Source of the DNA: Pseudolabrys sp.
GTDB lineage: Bacteria; Pseudomonadota; Alphaproteobacteria; Rhizobiales; Xanthobacteraceae
DNA: 64,000 nt
Assembly: GCA_022841665.1 (NCBI GenBank)
Contig: JALHRB010000003.1
Span: 124,001-188,000, forward strand
Reading direction: 5' to 3'
The first letter of the stretch is position 1, and each line of letters begins with the position of its first letter. Positions 44,771-53,196 of the stretch are shown piece by piece. The notes beneath the pieces are model-generated. The model saw only the letters and a program-made list of their open reading frames with translations. It searched no databases and had not been told where the DNA came from. Both the position numbers and the translations under genes were made by a program.

Positions 44771-45076
44771 ATGATCAAGTCCGAGCTGGTCCAGCGCATC
44801 GCCGCCCAGAATCCCCACCTTTATCAGCGCGACGTCGAGAACATCGTCAACGCCATCCTCGGCGAGATCACCGCCGCCATGTCGAAAGGCGACCGCGTCG
44901 AGTTGCGCGGCTTCGGCGCGTTCTCGGTCAAGCACCGGCCGGCCCGCACCGGGCGCAATCCGCGCACCGGGGCGCATGTATCGGTCGAGCAGAAGTCGGT
45001 GCCGTTCTTCAAGACTGGCAAGGAAATGCGCGAACGGCTGAATAAGCTGGACGGGGCGTCTTCCAGCGGAAGCTGA
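44771..45076 (+). CDS. ihfB: Integration host factor beta subunit
   Basis: IHF-beta pairs with IHF-alpha to bend DNA sharply at specific sites, for example at sigma-54 promoters. The 101-residue protein has [20 protein letters not shown], the beta-arm [20 protein letters not shown] and [15 protein letters not shown], all diagnostic. The order sppA-ihfB-lapA-trpF is usual in rhizobia, here with a GIY-YIG gene inserted after ihfB. Confidence 0.96.
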   Translation: MIKSELVQRIAAQNPHLYQRDVENIVNAILGEITAAMSKGDRVELRGFGAFSVKHRPARTGRNPRTGAHVSVEQKSVPFFKTGKEMRERLNKLDGASSSGS

Positions 45077-45082
45077 AGACTC

Positions 45083-45131
45083 GTGTCCCGGACAAGCGAG
45101 CGCTTGCCGCAAGCGCAGATCCGGGACCCAG
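45083..45131. repeat. Family B hairpin, left of the GIY-YIG gene
   Basis: The hairpin reads GTGTCCCGGACAAGCGAGCG, then CTTGCCGCAAGCGCAGATCC and GGGACCCAG. It lies between ihfB and the nuclease start. Confidence 0.75.
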
Positions 45132-45169
45132 GAGAAGCGGGCGAAGCGCCTTATTGACGATGGTCCGGC

Positions 45170-45457
45170 ATGAAGGACCAGTATTTTGTCTACATCCTTT
45201 GCAGCCAGCGCAATGGAACGCTGTACGTCGGCGTTACGAATGATTTGGCGCGACGTCTCGGTGAGCACAAAGCAAAGCTGGTTCCTGGTTTCACCCGGCA
45301 GTATGGCGTCGATCGACTCGTCCATGCCGAGGAATACGCGTCGGTTCTCGATGCGTGGGCGCGGGAGCGGACGCTGAAGCGGTGGCGCCGTGCCTGGAAG
45401 ATCGACCTCATCGAACGGGACAATCCGGACTGGAAGGATTTGTCGGATAGTCTCTGA
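45170..45457 (+). CDS. GIY-YIG nuclease family protein (UPF0213/YhbQ-like)
   Basis: This 95-residue protein consists of a single GIY-YIG domain. The two namesake motifs are YFVYIL (residues 5-10) and LYVGVT (18-23), the conserved Arg lies in DLARRLGEHK, and the metal-binding Glu in LDAWARERTLKRW. The family includes the catalytic domains of UvrC and homing endonucleases. Stand-alone members such as YhbQ have weak DNA endonuclease activity. It is flanked on both sides by family B repeats and interrupts the usual ihfB-lapA order. Confidence 0.9.
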   Translation: MKDQYFVYILCSQRNGTLYVGVTNDLARRLGEHKAKLVPGFTRQYGVDRLVHAEEYASVLDAWARERTLKRWRRAWKIDLIERDNPDWKDLSDSL

Positions 45458-45462
45458 GCCGG

Positions 45463-45589
45463 CGTCCCGGCAGCGCGATGCGAAGTATTGCGCTGCAGAC
45501 CCGGGACCCAGATGCTAAGAATTGCGTTCGTCGATGGGTCCCGGCTCTGCGGTGCGGCACTTCGCGCCGCACCGCGTCCGGGACACGAG
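45463..45589. repeat. Family B double hairpin, right of the GIY-YIG gene
   Basis: The first hairpin (GTCCCGGCAGCGCGATGCG to GCGCTGCAGACCCGGGACCC) is followed by a 26-bp spacer and an inverted second hairpin (GGGTCCCGGCTCTGCGGTGC to CGTCCGGGACACGAG). The CGAGG at its very end provides the only Shine-Dalgarno-like bases before the next gene. Confidence 0.8.
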
Positions 45590-45599
45590 GGTTACTGCC

Positions 45600-45965
45600 A
45601 TGTTCCGCAAGATCGTCACCGCCATCATCGTCGTGCCGCTGGCGATCGTCATCGTCGCCTTCGCGGTTGCCAACCGGCAGGCGGTCACCGTCTCGTTCGA
45701 CCCGTTCTCGTCGGCGAGCCCGGCCTACGCCGCCACCGTGCCGCTGTTCGTCCTGATCTTCGTTCTGGTCACTCTCGGCGTCGTCATCGGCGGCTCTGCT
45801 TCCTGGCTGCGGCAGAGCAAGTGGCGGCGCGCGGCGCGCAAGCTCGACGGCGACGTGCGGGCGCTGCAACAGGAGCTGGACGCGCTCCGCCGCCGCTTGG
45901 CGGCCGAGGAGCCGCCGCCGCTGCGGGAGCGGCCCGACTATCCGGCCATTCTGCCGCCAACGTGA
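45600..45965 (+). CDS. LapA-like (DUF1049) membrane protein
   Basis: This protein of about 121 residues has two membrane helices, around IIVVPLAIVIVAFAVANRQ (residues 8-27) and VPLFVLIFVLVTLGVVIGG (residues 45-65). A coiled-coil tail follows (WRRAARKLDGDVRALQQELD). This is the LapA/DUF1049 layout; in E. coli LapA acts with LapB in controlling lipopolysaccharide synthesis. No lapB gene is adjacent. It is followed after 53 bp by trpF. Confidence 0.85.
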   Translation: MFRKIVTAIIVVPLAIVIVAFAVANRQAVTVSFDPFSSASPAYAATVPLFVLIFVLVTLGVVIGGSASWLRQSKWRRAARKLDGDVRALQQELDALRRRLAAEEPPPLRERPDYPAILPPT

Positions 45966-46018
45966 GGCCCGCGGTTCCGCTTTGCGGATGCCGGATAAAC
46001 CGCTAGAACCCGCCCAGC

Positions 46019-46696
46019 ATGGCATTATCGATCAAAATCTGCGGCCTCCGCACCCCGGAAGCGCTTGATATATCGCTGGAATCCGGCGCCGACCTGGTCG
46101 GCTTCGTGTTTTTCGCGCCAAGCCCGCGCAACCTCGGCCTGGAGCTCGCGCGTAGCCTCGGCCAGCGCGTCCAGGGGCGCGCCGGCAAGGTCGCGCTCAC
46201 CGTCAACGCCAGCGACCAGACGCTGTTCGACATCGTCGAGGCGCTCAAGCCGGACATGCTCCAGCTGCACGGCGCCGAGACGCCCGAGCGCGTCGCGGTG
46301 GTGCGCTCGCGCTTCGGCCTGCCGGTGATGAAGGCGTTGCCGATCGCCAAACGCCGCGATCTCTCGCCGATCCGCCAATTTGCCCGCGTGGCCGACCGGC
46401 TGATCTTCGACGCGCGCCCGCCGCAAGGCGCGACGCGGCCGGGCGGCCTCGGCAAGCCGTTCGACTGGACGCTGCTCAAGGGCATCGACGCCGGCGTGCC
46501 GTTCATGCTGTCGGGCGGGCTCGATGCGTCGAACGTGGCGGAAGCGCTGCGCATCACGCGCGCGCCCGGCGTCGATGTGTCCTCCGGCGTCGAAAGCGCG
46601 CCGGGCGTGAAGGACGCCGGCAAGATCCGCGAGTTCATCCGCGCCGCGCGCGCGGCGGCCGCGGGGCTCACCGGCTCGAAGGCGGTGAACGCATGA
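46019..46696 (+). CDS. trpF: Phosphoribosylanthranilate isomerase
   Basis: TrpF isomerises phosphoribosylanthranilate in tryptophan synthesis. The 225-residue TIM barrel begins [20 protein letters not shown] with the catalytic Cys, and has [30 protein letters not shown] and [15 protein letters not shown]. The stop overlaps the trpB start (ATGA), so the two are translationally coupled. Confidence 0.97.
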   Translation: MALSIKICGLRTPEALDISLESGADLVGFVFFAPSPRNLGLELARSLGQRVQGRAGKVALTVNASDQTLFDIVEALKPDMLQLHGAETPERVAVVRSRFGLPVMKALPIAKRRDLSPIRQFARVADRLIFDARPPQGATRPGGLGKPFDWTLLKGIDAGVPFMLSGGLDASNVAEALRITRAPGVDVSSGVESAPGVKDAGKIREFIRAARAAAAGLTGSKAVNA

Positions 46697-47940
46697 GCGT
46701 GCAGCAGCAGCCCAATTCCTTCCGCACCGGGCCGGACGAGCGCGGGCACTTCGGCATCTATGGCGGCCGCTTCGTCGCCGAGACTTTGATGCCGCTGATC
46801 CTCGACCTCGAAAAAGCCTATGCCGAGGCCAAGGCCGACCCGACGTTCCAGAAGGAGATGGACCACCATCTCGCCCACTATGTCGGGCGGCCCTCGCCGC
46901 TCTATTTCGCCGAGCGGCTGACCGAGCATGTCAGAAAGACGGCCTCCGGCCTTTCGGGCGGCGGCGCGAAAATCTACTTCAAGCGCGAGGAGCTCAACCA
47001 CACCGGCGCGCACAAGGTGAACAACGTGCTCGGCCAGATCATGCTGGCCTTGCGCATGGGCAAGAAGCGCATCATCGCCGAGACCGGCGCCGGCATGCAC
47101 GGCGTCGCCACCGCGACCTTGTGCGCCAAGTTCGGACTGCCCTGCATCGTCTACATGGGCGCGGTCGACGTCGAGCGGCAGCAGCCGAACGTGCTGCGCA
47201 TGAAGATCCTCGGCGCCGAGGTGCGCCCGGTTCAGTCCGGCGCCAAGACGCTCAAGGACGCCATGAACGAGGCGCTGCGCGACTGGGTCACCAACGTCGC
47301 CGACACCTTCTACTGCATCGGCACGGTGGCCGGCCCGCATCCTTATCCGGCCATGGTGCGCGATTTCCAGTGTGTCATCGGGCGCGAGACGCGCGAGCAG
47401 ATGCAAGCCGCGGAAGGCCGCCTGCCCGATTCGCTGATCGCCTGCATCGGCGGCGGCTCCAACGCCATGGGGCTTTTCCATCCCTTCCTCGACGACCGGT
47501 CGGTTGAAATCTATGGCGTCGAGGCGGCCGGCCACGGTCTCACGGGACTGCACGCCGCCTCCGTCGCCGGCGGCCGTCCGGGCGTGCTGCACGGCAACCG
47601 CACCTATCTCTTGATGGATTCGGACGGCCAGATCGCGGAGGCGCATTCGATCTCCGCCGGTCTCGATTATCCCGGCATCGGCCCCGAGCACGCCTGGCTC
47701 AACGACATGGGCCGCGTGCAATTCCTGTCGGCTACCGACGACGAGGCGGTGGCGGCCTTCCAGCTTTGCAGCAAGCTCGAAGGCATCATCCCGGCGCTGG
47801 AGGCGGCGCATGCGCTCGCGCGCGTGCCGGACATCGCCTCGCAAAAGCCGAAGGATCACCTGATGGTGGTCAATCTCTCCGGCCGCGGCGACAAGGATCT
47901 GGCCTCGATCGAAGCTTTCCTGGAAAGCAAAGGCCGATGA
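46693..47940 (+). CDS. trpB: Tryptophan synthase beta chain
   Basis: TrpB condenses indole with serine using pyridoxal phosphate. The 415-residue protein has [15 protein letters not shown], the PLP lysine in [17 protein letters not shown], the phosphate-binding [15 protein letters not shown] and the [11 protein letters not shown] loop. Length and motifs are normal. A family C repeat separates it from trpA, unlike the tight trpBA coupling in most bacteria. Confidence 0.98.
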   Translation: MSVQQQPNSFRTGPDERGHFGIYGGRFVAETLMPLILDLEKAYAEAKADPTFQKEMDHHLAHYVGRPSPLYFAERLTEHVRKTASGLSGGGAKIYFKREELNHTGAHKVNNVLGQIMLALRMGKKRIIAETGAGMHGVATATLCAKFGLPCIVYMGAVDVERQQPNVLRMKILGAEVRPVQSGAKTLKDAMNEALRDWVTNVADTFYCIGTVAGPHPYPAMVRDFQCVIGRETREQMQAAEGRLPDSLIACIGGGSNAMGLFHPFLDDRSVEIYGVEAAGHGLTGLHAASVAGGRPGVLHGNRTYLLMDSDGQIAEAHSISAGLDYPGIGPEHAWLNDMGRVQFLSATDDEAVAAFQLCSKLEGIIPALEAAHALARVPDIASQKPKDHLMVVNLSGRGDKDLASIEAFLESKGR

Positions 47941-47954
47941 CCACGGTTTCTTTC

Positions 47955-48059
47955 GTCATTCCGGGGCGCGAGCGGAGCGAGCGAACCCGGAATCCAGAAA
48001 AGAATGCAGTGGCTGTGTCTGGATTCCGGGTCCGCGCCTTCGGCGCGTCCCGGAATGAC
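47955..48059. repeat. Palindromic repeat, family C, inside the trp operon
   Basis: The left half GTCATTCCGGGGCGCGAGCG to GAACCCGGAATCCAGA and the right half TCTGGATTCCGGGTCCGCG to CGTCCCGGAATGAC are inverted. The element fills most of the 130-bp trpB-trpA gap; the trpA ribosome binding site (GGAGG) begins right after it. Confidence 0.85.
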
Positions 48060-48070
48060 CGGAGGGCACA

Positions 48071-48910
48071 ATGACCACCCGCATCGAAAAGCGCTTCGCC
48101 GCGCTCAAGCAAGAGGGCCGCGCCGCGCTGGTGACCTTCATCATGGCGGGCGACCCCGACACCGAGACCTCGCTCGCCATCGCCAGGGCGCTGCCGAAGG
48201 CCGGCGCCGACGTGATCGAAATCGGCATGCCGTTCACCGATCCGATGGCGGACGGGCCGTCGATCCAGGCGTCCGGTGTGCGCGCGCTCAAAGGCGGCGC
48301 GCGCATGACCAGGACGCTGGCGATGGTGCGCGACTTCCGCAAGGACGACGGCGAAACGCCGATCGTGCTGATGGGCTACTACAATCCGATCTACATCTAC
48401 GGCGTCGCCAAGTTCCTCGCCGACGCCAAGGCCGCCGGCGTCGACGGCCTCATCGTGGTGGATCTGCCGCCGGAGGAAGACGAGGAGCTGTGCCTGCCGG
48501 CGCTCAAGGCGGGCCTCAACTTCATCCGCCTCGCCACGCCGACCACCGACGACAAGCGCCTGCCCGTGGTGCTCACCAATACGTCCGGTTTCGTCTATTA
48601 CGTCTCCATCACCGGCATCACCGGCGCGGCCGCGCCGGACGCGGCGAAGGTGTCGGGTGCGGTGGCGCGCATCAAGCGCCACACCAAGCTGCCGGTGGCG
48701 GTCGGCTTCGGCGTGCGCACGGCCGAGCAGGCGCGCGCCATCGCCGAAGGGGCCGACGGCGTCGTGGTCGGCTCGGCGCTGGTGGATGTGCTGGGCAAGA
48801 GCCTGGACAAGGACGGCAAGGCCACCGCCGGCACGGTGAAGGCGGTGGCCGATCTGGTCACGCAACTGGCGCAGGGCGTGCGTGCCGCCCGCCGCGTGGC
48901 GGCGGAATAA
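48071..48910 (+). CDS. trpA: Tryptophan synthase alpha chain
   Basis: TrpA cleaves indole-3-glycerol phosphate and channels indole to TrpB. The 279-residue barrel has [39 protein letters not shown] with the catalytic Glu, [14 protein letters not shown] with the catalytic Asp, and the phosphate site [20 protein letters not shown]. In related genomes accD and folC follow directly; here a 4.2-kb catabolic block intervenes. Confidence 0.98.
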   Translation: MTTRIEKRFAALKQEGRAALVTFIMAGDPDTETSLAIARALPKAGADVIEIGMPFTDPMADGPSIQASGVRALKGGARMTRTLAMVRDFRKDDGETPIVLMGYYNPIYIYGVAKFLADAKAAGVDGLIVVDLPPEEDEELCLPALKAGLNFIRLATPTTDDKRLPVVLTNTSGFVYYVSITGITGAAAPDAAKVSGAVARIKRHTKLPVAVGFGVRTAEQARAIAEGADGVVVGSALVDVLGKSLDKDGKATAGTVKAVADLVTQLAQGVRAARRVAAE

Positions 48911-48931
48911 CCGCCGCCACGCAACGGCCGT

Positions 48932-49888
48932 TTAGCGCGGCGGAATCTGGATCAGGTCGTCGAGCTGCGCCTTGGTCAGTTCGGTCGTCGTGAACTTCAG
49001 CGCCACCGCGTCCTTCACGATGGTTTCGAGACCGACGATCTTGTCCGGCTCGATCGCCGGCGGCTTGAAGAAGTCGTCGCGCGTGCGCTTGGCCTTCTCC
49101 AGGCTGATCTTCAGCCACTCGGAATAGATCTCGAGCCCTTTGGGGTTCTTGTACATAAAGTCGACCGTTTCGCGGTACGCTTTCATGTAGCGGTCGACGA
49201 CGTCCTTGCGCGTCTTGAGAAAGTTCGCATTGACGATGTTGAGACGCACCGTCTGCCCTTGAAAGGCTTTGGCGTCGTTGCCGGTGGCGATGATGCGGAT
49301 CTGCTTGGCGTCGAGCTGGTCGAGCCCGAACGGCGGCGCCGCCCAGCCGACGTCGATCTGGCCGGACATGACCGCCGTGATGTTGGCCGCCGGCCCGCCC
49401 ATCGCGGTCGGCTTCGCCGTCAAATTATTTTCCTTGATGAAGGCGGAAACGACGCCGTGGGTCGACGAGCCGTTGGTCGAGTAGGCCAGCGTCTTGCCGT
49501 TGGTGTCCTTCAGCGACTTGATCGGCGAATCCGCCTTCACGTACCAATACAGGTCGCCGGCGCCGGTGGTTTCGGCCGAGATCACGCGCACCGGCGCGCC
49601 CTTGGAGTAGGCGCTCAGCACGCCCATCACGCCGGCGGCGATGCCGATGTCGACGCTGCCGGAGATCACCGCCTGTTGCGTCTCGCCGGCGCCCTGCGTG
49701 TAGACCATATCGAGCACGAGGCCGTGCTTCTTGAATATGCCGGCGCGCTGGCCGATCTCGGACACCGAGGTGTCCCAGTTGCCGCGCTGGCCGATCGCGA
49801 GCTTGACCGTGTCCTCGGCGGCTGCCGTATGCACGGCGCCGACAAGCGCAGCGAGTGCGATCGCGCCCGCCATCATCTTTGTCTTCAT
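48932..49888 (-). CDS. ABC transporter solute-binding protein, NitT/TauT (NMT1-like) type, orphan
   Basis: This is a periplasmic binding protein of 318 residues with a signal peptide (MKTKMMAGAIALAALVGAVH, cut after AAA). It has the NMT1/SsuA-like features VKLAIGQRGNWDTSVSEIGQ, GIFKKHGLVLDMVYTQGAGE and SGSVDIGIAAGVMGVLSAYS. It would capture an organic anion. No permease or ATPase gene lies in the window near it, so it must use a transporter encoded elsewhere. It follows the Rieske oxygenase gene on the same strand by 42 bp, suggesting uptake of the oxygenase substrate. Confidence 0.88.
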   Translation of the reverse strand: MKTKMMAGAIALAALVGAVHTAAAEDTVKLAIGQRGNWDTSVSEIGQRAGIFKKHGLVLDMVYTQGAGETQQAVISGSVDIGIAAGVMGVLSAYSKGAPVRVISAETTGAGDLYWYVKADSPIKSLKDTNGKTLAYSTNGSSTHGVVSAFIKENNLTAKPTAMGGPAANITAVMSGQIDVGWAAPPFGLDQLDAKQIRIIATGNDAKAFQGQTVRLNIVNANFLKTRKDVVDRYMKAYRETVDFMYKNPKGLEIYSEWLKISLEKAKRTRDDFFKPPAIEPDKIVGLETIVKDAVALKFTTTELTKAQLDDLIQIPPR

Positions 49889-49930
49889 GTCATCCTCCCC
49901 TGTTGGTTTTTTAATTGCGCGGTAGCGCGG

Positions 49931-51220
49931 CTAGGCGGCACGCTCCGGCTTGGTTTCACTTCCTCCGCCAAGGCTACGCCAGTTCGTCGTTTTCGGAACG
50001 ACGCCTTCGAACGAGCTGATCGAGGCATGTGGGATGCGCGGCTCGCCGGTGCCGATCGCCTTGCCGCTGTCGCGCATGGTGCGCGCCGCTTCCAGCATCA
50101 GGCGGCGGAAGGCCGCCACCGCGACGTCGCTGGCGCCGAGGCGTTCCTGGCTGCGGTCGCCGATCGGACCCATCGACTCCCACATGGCGATGTCCTGGTT
50201 GGGAATGCCCGCGATGCCGGTGAAATTGCCGGCCTTCATCGCGGCGCGGTCCTGCCGATAGGCGTTAGCCGCGTTGCGAACACCGTTGAAGTTCTCGTCA
50301 ACGTCGACGCCCCATTGCAGCACGTTGAACTTGCGCCAGTCGTCGGGCGCGATGCCCGGCTTGTCGGCGCCGTTCCAGGCGATGAAGTAGAACATCGTGG
50401 TGGTGTCGTCCTCCGGCGTCAGCAGCGTCGCGACGTTGTGCACGTTGTTGGGCGGGATCAGCGCGGTGAACGGAGCGATGTAGACGGTGGTGCGGATGTA
50501 GTCGTGCGTCGCCTCATTCAGGATCGGCTTGCGTATCGCCGCATAGCGGAAGCCGTAGCTGGTGCGCTCGATCTGGAAGCGCGGCGCCTTGTCAGTCGAG
50601 GGCCGCAGCCAGTTGACGTCGGTCGCCTTGGCGCCGTCGACCTGCGCCGGCACCATGTCGGACGAATGCAGGCTGGAGGAATGCGCCGAGTCGATCTGGC
50701 CTTCCAAAATCTGCGCCCAGTTGCACTTAACGCGAACTTTGGTCGCGCTCACGCGGGCATCCGGCGTCGGCGCGAAAGCGGGCGGCTCGAATTCGCGCAT
50801 CTCCTCTGGGGGGCCCATATAGGTCCACACGAAGCCGCCGCCCTCGCGCGCCGGATAGGACTTCTGCTTGACGCGGCTTGGGTCGACGCTGCCGACCGGT
50901 TCGGACGCCATGTCCACCACATTGCCGTCCACGTCGAACTTCCAGCCGTGGTAGAGACAGCGCAGCCCACATTCCTCGTTACGGGCGAACACCAGCGAGG
51001 CGCGGCGGTGCGAGCAATATTCGTCGAGAACGCCGAGACGGCCTTTGCTGTCGCGGAAGACGACCAGATTCTCGCCGAGGAGGCGTACGCGCACCGGCTT
51101 GCCGTCGGGTTCGGCCACTTCCTCGGACAGGCAGGCCGCGATCCAGTGCCGGCGCATGATCTGGCCCATCGGCGCGTCGCCTTCGACGCGGCACATCAGG
51201 TCGTTTTCTTCTGGCGTCAT
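49931..51220 (-). CDS. Rieske non-heme iron aromatic oxygenase, alpha subunit (phthalate dioxygenase-like)
   Basis: This 429-residue oxygenase hydroxylates an aromatic ring using O2. The Rieske 2Fe-2S ligands are EYCSHRRASL and CLYHGWKFD. The mononuclear iron site is ILEGQIDSAHSSSLHSSDM, with two His and a preceding Asp bridge. The N-terminal MGQIMRRHWIAACLSEE and the overall length match the phthalate 4,5-dioxygenase/PobA-like group. No reductase gene is adjacent. GGGAG precedes the ATG. It is divergent from a dihydrodiol dehydrogenase-like gene, which supports an aromatic-acid degradation step. Confidence 0.88.
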   Translation of the reverse strand: MTPEENDLMCRVEGDAPMGQIMRRHWIAACLSEEVAEPDGKPVRVRLLGENLVVFRDSKGRLGVLDEYCSHRRASLVFARNEECGLRCLYHGWKFDVDGNVVDMASEPVGSVDPSRVKQKSYPAREGGGFVWTYMGPPEEMREFEPPAFAPTPDARVSATKVRVKCNWAQILEGQIDSAHSSSLHSSDMVPAQVDGAKATDVNWLRPSTDKAPRFQIERTSYGFRYAAIRKPILNEATHDYIRTTVYIAPFTALIPPNNVHNVATLLTPEDDTTTMFYFIAWNGADKPGIAPDDWRKFNVLQWGVDVDENFNGVRNAANAYRQDRAAMKAGNFTGIAGIPNQDIAMWESMGPIGDRSQERLGASDVAVAAFRRLMLEAARTMRDSGKAIGTGEPRIPHASISSFEGVVPKTTNWRSLGGGSETKPERAA

Positions 51221-51270
51221 GGGCGTCTCCCATCCCGCGCGGCTTTTCGGTTGCGGTGGTCGCGGGCTTT

Positions 51271-51288
51271 ATCTTAGATATCTAAGAT
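51271..51288. promoter_or_regulatory. Perfect 18-bp palindrome, probable MarR operator
   Basis: ATCTTAGATATCTAAGAT is a perfect palindrome lying in the 75-bp gap between the divergent oxygenase and dehydrogenase genes, 7 bp before the dehydrogenase ATG. Its length and symmetry suit a MarR-family dimer, and a marR gene is the last gene of the rightward unit. It stands out by its AT content. Binding is inferred. Confidence 0.7.
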
Positions 51289-51295
51289 TATAATA

Positions 51296-52504
51296 ATGAA
51301 AGGTGGCACCCTTGTCGAGCCGGATCGACCCGTGAACGGAGACCGCAAGCTGCGTCTCGGCGTCGCTGGCCTCGGCCGCGCCTTCACCGTTATGCTGCCG
51401 ACGCTCGCGCGCGATCCGCGCGTGGCGCTGGTGGCGGCGGCCGATCCGCGCGCCGAAGCGCGGGAGCGATTTGCGGCGGATTTTGGCGCGAAAACCTATG
51501 CCACGGTGGCGGAACTCTGCGCCGACCCGGCGGTGGAGGCGGTTTATGTTGCGACGCCGCATCAACATCATGCGGCCCACACGCGCCTCGCCGCGCAGGC
51601 CGGCAAACACGTGCTGGTCGAGAAACCGATCGCGCTGACGCTGGATGACGCACGCGCGATGATCGCGGCCGCGCGGGCGGCCGGCATTCACCTCATTGTC
51701 GGCCACAGTCATTCCTTCGACGCGCCGATCCTGCGCACGCGCGCCTTGATCGACGGCGGCGACTTCGGCGCGGTGCGCATGATCGCGGCGCTGAACTACA
51801 CCGACTACCTCTATCGCCCGCGCCGGCCGGAGGAGCTCGACACCGCGCAAGGCGGCGGCGCGCTGTTCAACCAGGCGCCGCATCAGGTCGACGTCGTGCG
51901 CCTGCTCGGCGGCGGCCGCGTCAAGAGCGTGCGCGCGGCGACCGGCGCCTGGGATGCAAGCCGGCCGACCGAAGGCGCTTACGCCGCGCTGTTGACCTTC
52001 GAGACCGGCGCCTTCGCCTCGCTCGCCTATGGCGGCTACGGAAATTTCGACTCGGATGAATTGCAAGGCTGGATCGGTGAGATGGGCCAGCCGAAAGCGC
52101 CTGCCGCGCGCGCGGCGCAAACCTTCGCCGGCGCTGGCGAAGAAGCCGCCTTCAAGAACGCGCGCAACTACGGCGGCGCGAACTACCGGCCGCCAGCCGA
52201 ACAGGCGCTGCAGCACCAGCATTTCGGCCCGGTGATCGTGAGCTGCGACAAGGCCGATCTGCGGCCGCTGCCGAACGGCGTGATGATCTACCAGCACGGC
52301 ACGGCACGGCTGGAGCAGCTGGCGCCGCCGGCACTGCCGCGCGCCGAAGTCGTCGACGAGCTTTACGCCGCGGTGGTGCACGGACGCCCGCCTTTGCATG
52401 ACGGCGCCTGGGCCATGGCCACGCTGGAGGTCTGCCTCGCCATGCTGCGTTCCGCGCGCGAAGGCGCCGACGTTACGCTGCATCATCAGGTCGGCCTGCC
52501 ATGA
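51296..52504 (+). CDS. Gfo/Idh/MocA oxidoreductase, phthalate dihydrodiol dehydrogenase-like
   Basis: This NAD(P)-dependent dehydrogenase of about 402 residues has the nucleotide fold [38 protein letters not shown] and the EKP motif in [14 protein letters not shown]. The second domain has [19 protein letters not shown], with the catalytic His region. Phthalate 4,5-dihydrodiol dehydrogenases of soil bacteria belong to this family, and the neighbouring oxygenase makes that reaction likely. The ATG at 51296 is close to the operator; a GTG at 51332 is possible. The stop overlaps marR. Confidence 0.82.
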   Translation: MKGGTLVEPDRPVNGDRKLRLGVAGLGRAFTVMLPTLARDPRVALVAAADPRAEARERFAADFGAKTYATVAELCADPAVEAVYVATPHQHHAAHTRLAAQAGKHVLVEKPIALTLDDARAMIAAARAAGIHLIVGHSHSFDAPILRTRALIDGGDFGAVRMIAALNYTDYLYRPRRPEELDTAQGGGALFNQAPHQVDVVRLLGGGRVKSVRAATGAWDASRPTEGAYAALLTFETGAFASLAYGGYGNFDSDELQGWIGEMGQPKAPAARAAQTFAGAGEEAAFKNARNYGGANYRPPAEQALQHQHFGPVIVSCDKADLRPLPNGVMIYQHGTARLEQLAPPALPRAEVVDELYAAVVHGRPPLHDGAWAMATLEVCLAMLRSAREGADVTLHHQVGLP

Positions 52505-53061
52505 GCGAGAATTCCGGCACGCAGACCATCCTGCGGCACTGGCGCGAAGCGGTGCCGAAGGACCGTCTCGCCCATCTCGTCAAGGACGCCACCCGTGCGC
52601 TGGTGCGCGCGCTCGGCGTGCGGCTGGCCGAGCACGGCGTGTCCTTCGGGCATTGGACCTTCCTGCGCATCCTGTGGGAGGGCGACGGCATCACTCAGCG
52701 CGAATTGAGCGAACAGGCCGGCGTCATGGAGCCGACCACGTTCTCCGCGCTCAAGACCATGGAAAAGCTCGGTTACGTGACGCGGCGCCAGCTCGGCAGC
52801 GACCGCAAGAAGGTCTACGTCTTCCTCACGCCGAAGGGCCGCGCCCTGAAGCGCCGGCTGGTGCCCCTGGCGGAGGAGGTTAACAGCATCGCGGTCGAAG
52901 GCGTGAAGCCGGGCGACATCGCCGTATCGCGGTCGGTGCTGCTCGCCATCATCGAGAACCTCGCCCGCAACGAGCAGGTGCTCGACAAGCGCATGCCGTC
53001 GACCCGCGAGATCGGCCGCCGCACGGCCAAGGCCGGCGGGCGGCCCGGCAAGCGGACATGA
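52501..53061 (+). CDS. MarR-family transcriptional regulator
   Basis: This winged-helix regulator has 186 residues. It has the MarR core [40 protein letters not shown] (recognition helix) and the wing [20 protein letters not shown]. It probably represses the divergent catabolic genes in response to an aromatic ligand, acting at the palindrome at 51271-51288. It overlaps the preceding stop by four bases (ATGA). Its C-terminal tail is basic. Confidence 0.92.
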   Translation: MSENSGTQTILRHWREAVPKDRLAHLVKDATRALVRALGVRLAEHGVSFGHWTFLRILWEGDGITQRELSEQAGVMEPTTFSALKTMEKLGYVTRRQLGSDRKKVYVFLTPKGRALKRRLVPLAEEVNSIAVEGVKPGDIAVSRSVLLAIIENLARNEQVLDKRMPSTREIGRRTAKAGGRPGKRT

Positions 53062-53196
53062 AATTAACGCTACTATGACCGCGCGGCGTCAGCCGCGGGT
53101 GGATTTTGCGCGGCGGCTGGCTATATCCCGCCCGATTCCTGCGCTATAGCGGAAGCCGATTTGGCGGCGCGTCCGCCTGCTGAACGAAGGTTTGCC

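Larger units (their letters stand above)
45080..45589. mobile_element. Candidate nuclease-carrying repeat unit (GIY-YIG plus family B ends)
   Basis: A 510-bp unit is bounded by perfect 13-bp inverted ends, CTCGTGTCCCGGA (45080-45092) and TCCGGGACACGAG (45577-45589). Inside are a family B hairpin on the left, the GIY-YIG gene and two family B hairpins on the right. A 136-bp element at 60418-60553 has the same ends except for the last base (CTCGTGTCCCGGG / CCCGGGACACGAG) and carries no gene. Mobility is inferred, not shown. Confidence 0.55.

Noticed and set aside
45080-45589. CRISPR-like array at the clustered family B hairpins
   Set aside because: The copies are few, in both orientations, of unequal length and without regular spacers; no cas genes are present.
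49259-51277. 672-codon plus-strand frame across the binding-protein and oxygenase genes
   Set aside because: It spans two genes with clear domain motifs on the other strand and shows the typical composition of an antisense shadow frame.
51221-51295. Insertion-sequence end or integration site suggested by the AT-rich palindrome
   Set aside because: There is a single perfect palindrome in a divergent promoter beside a marR gene and no matching second copy, so an operator explains it better.
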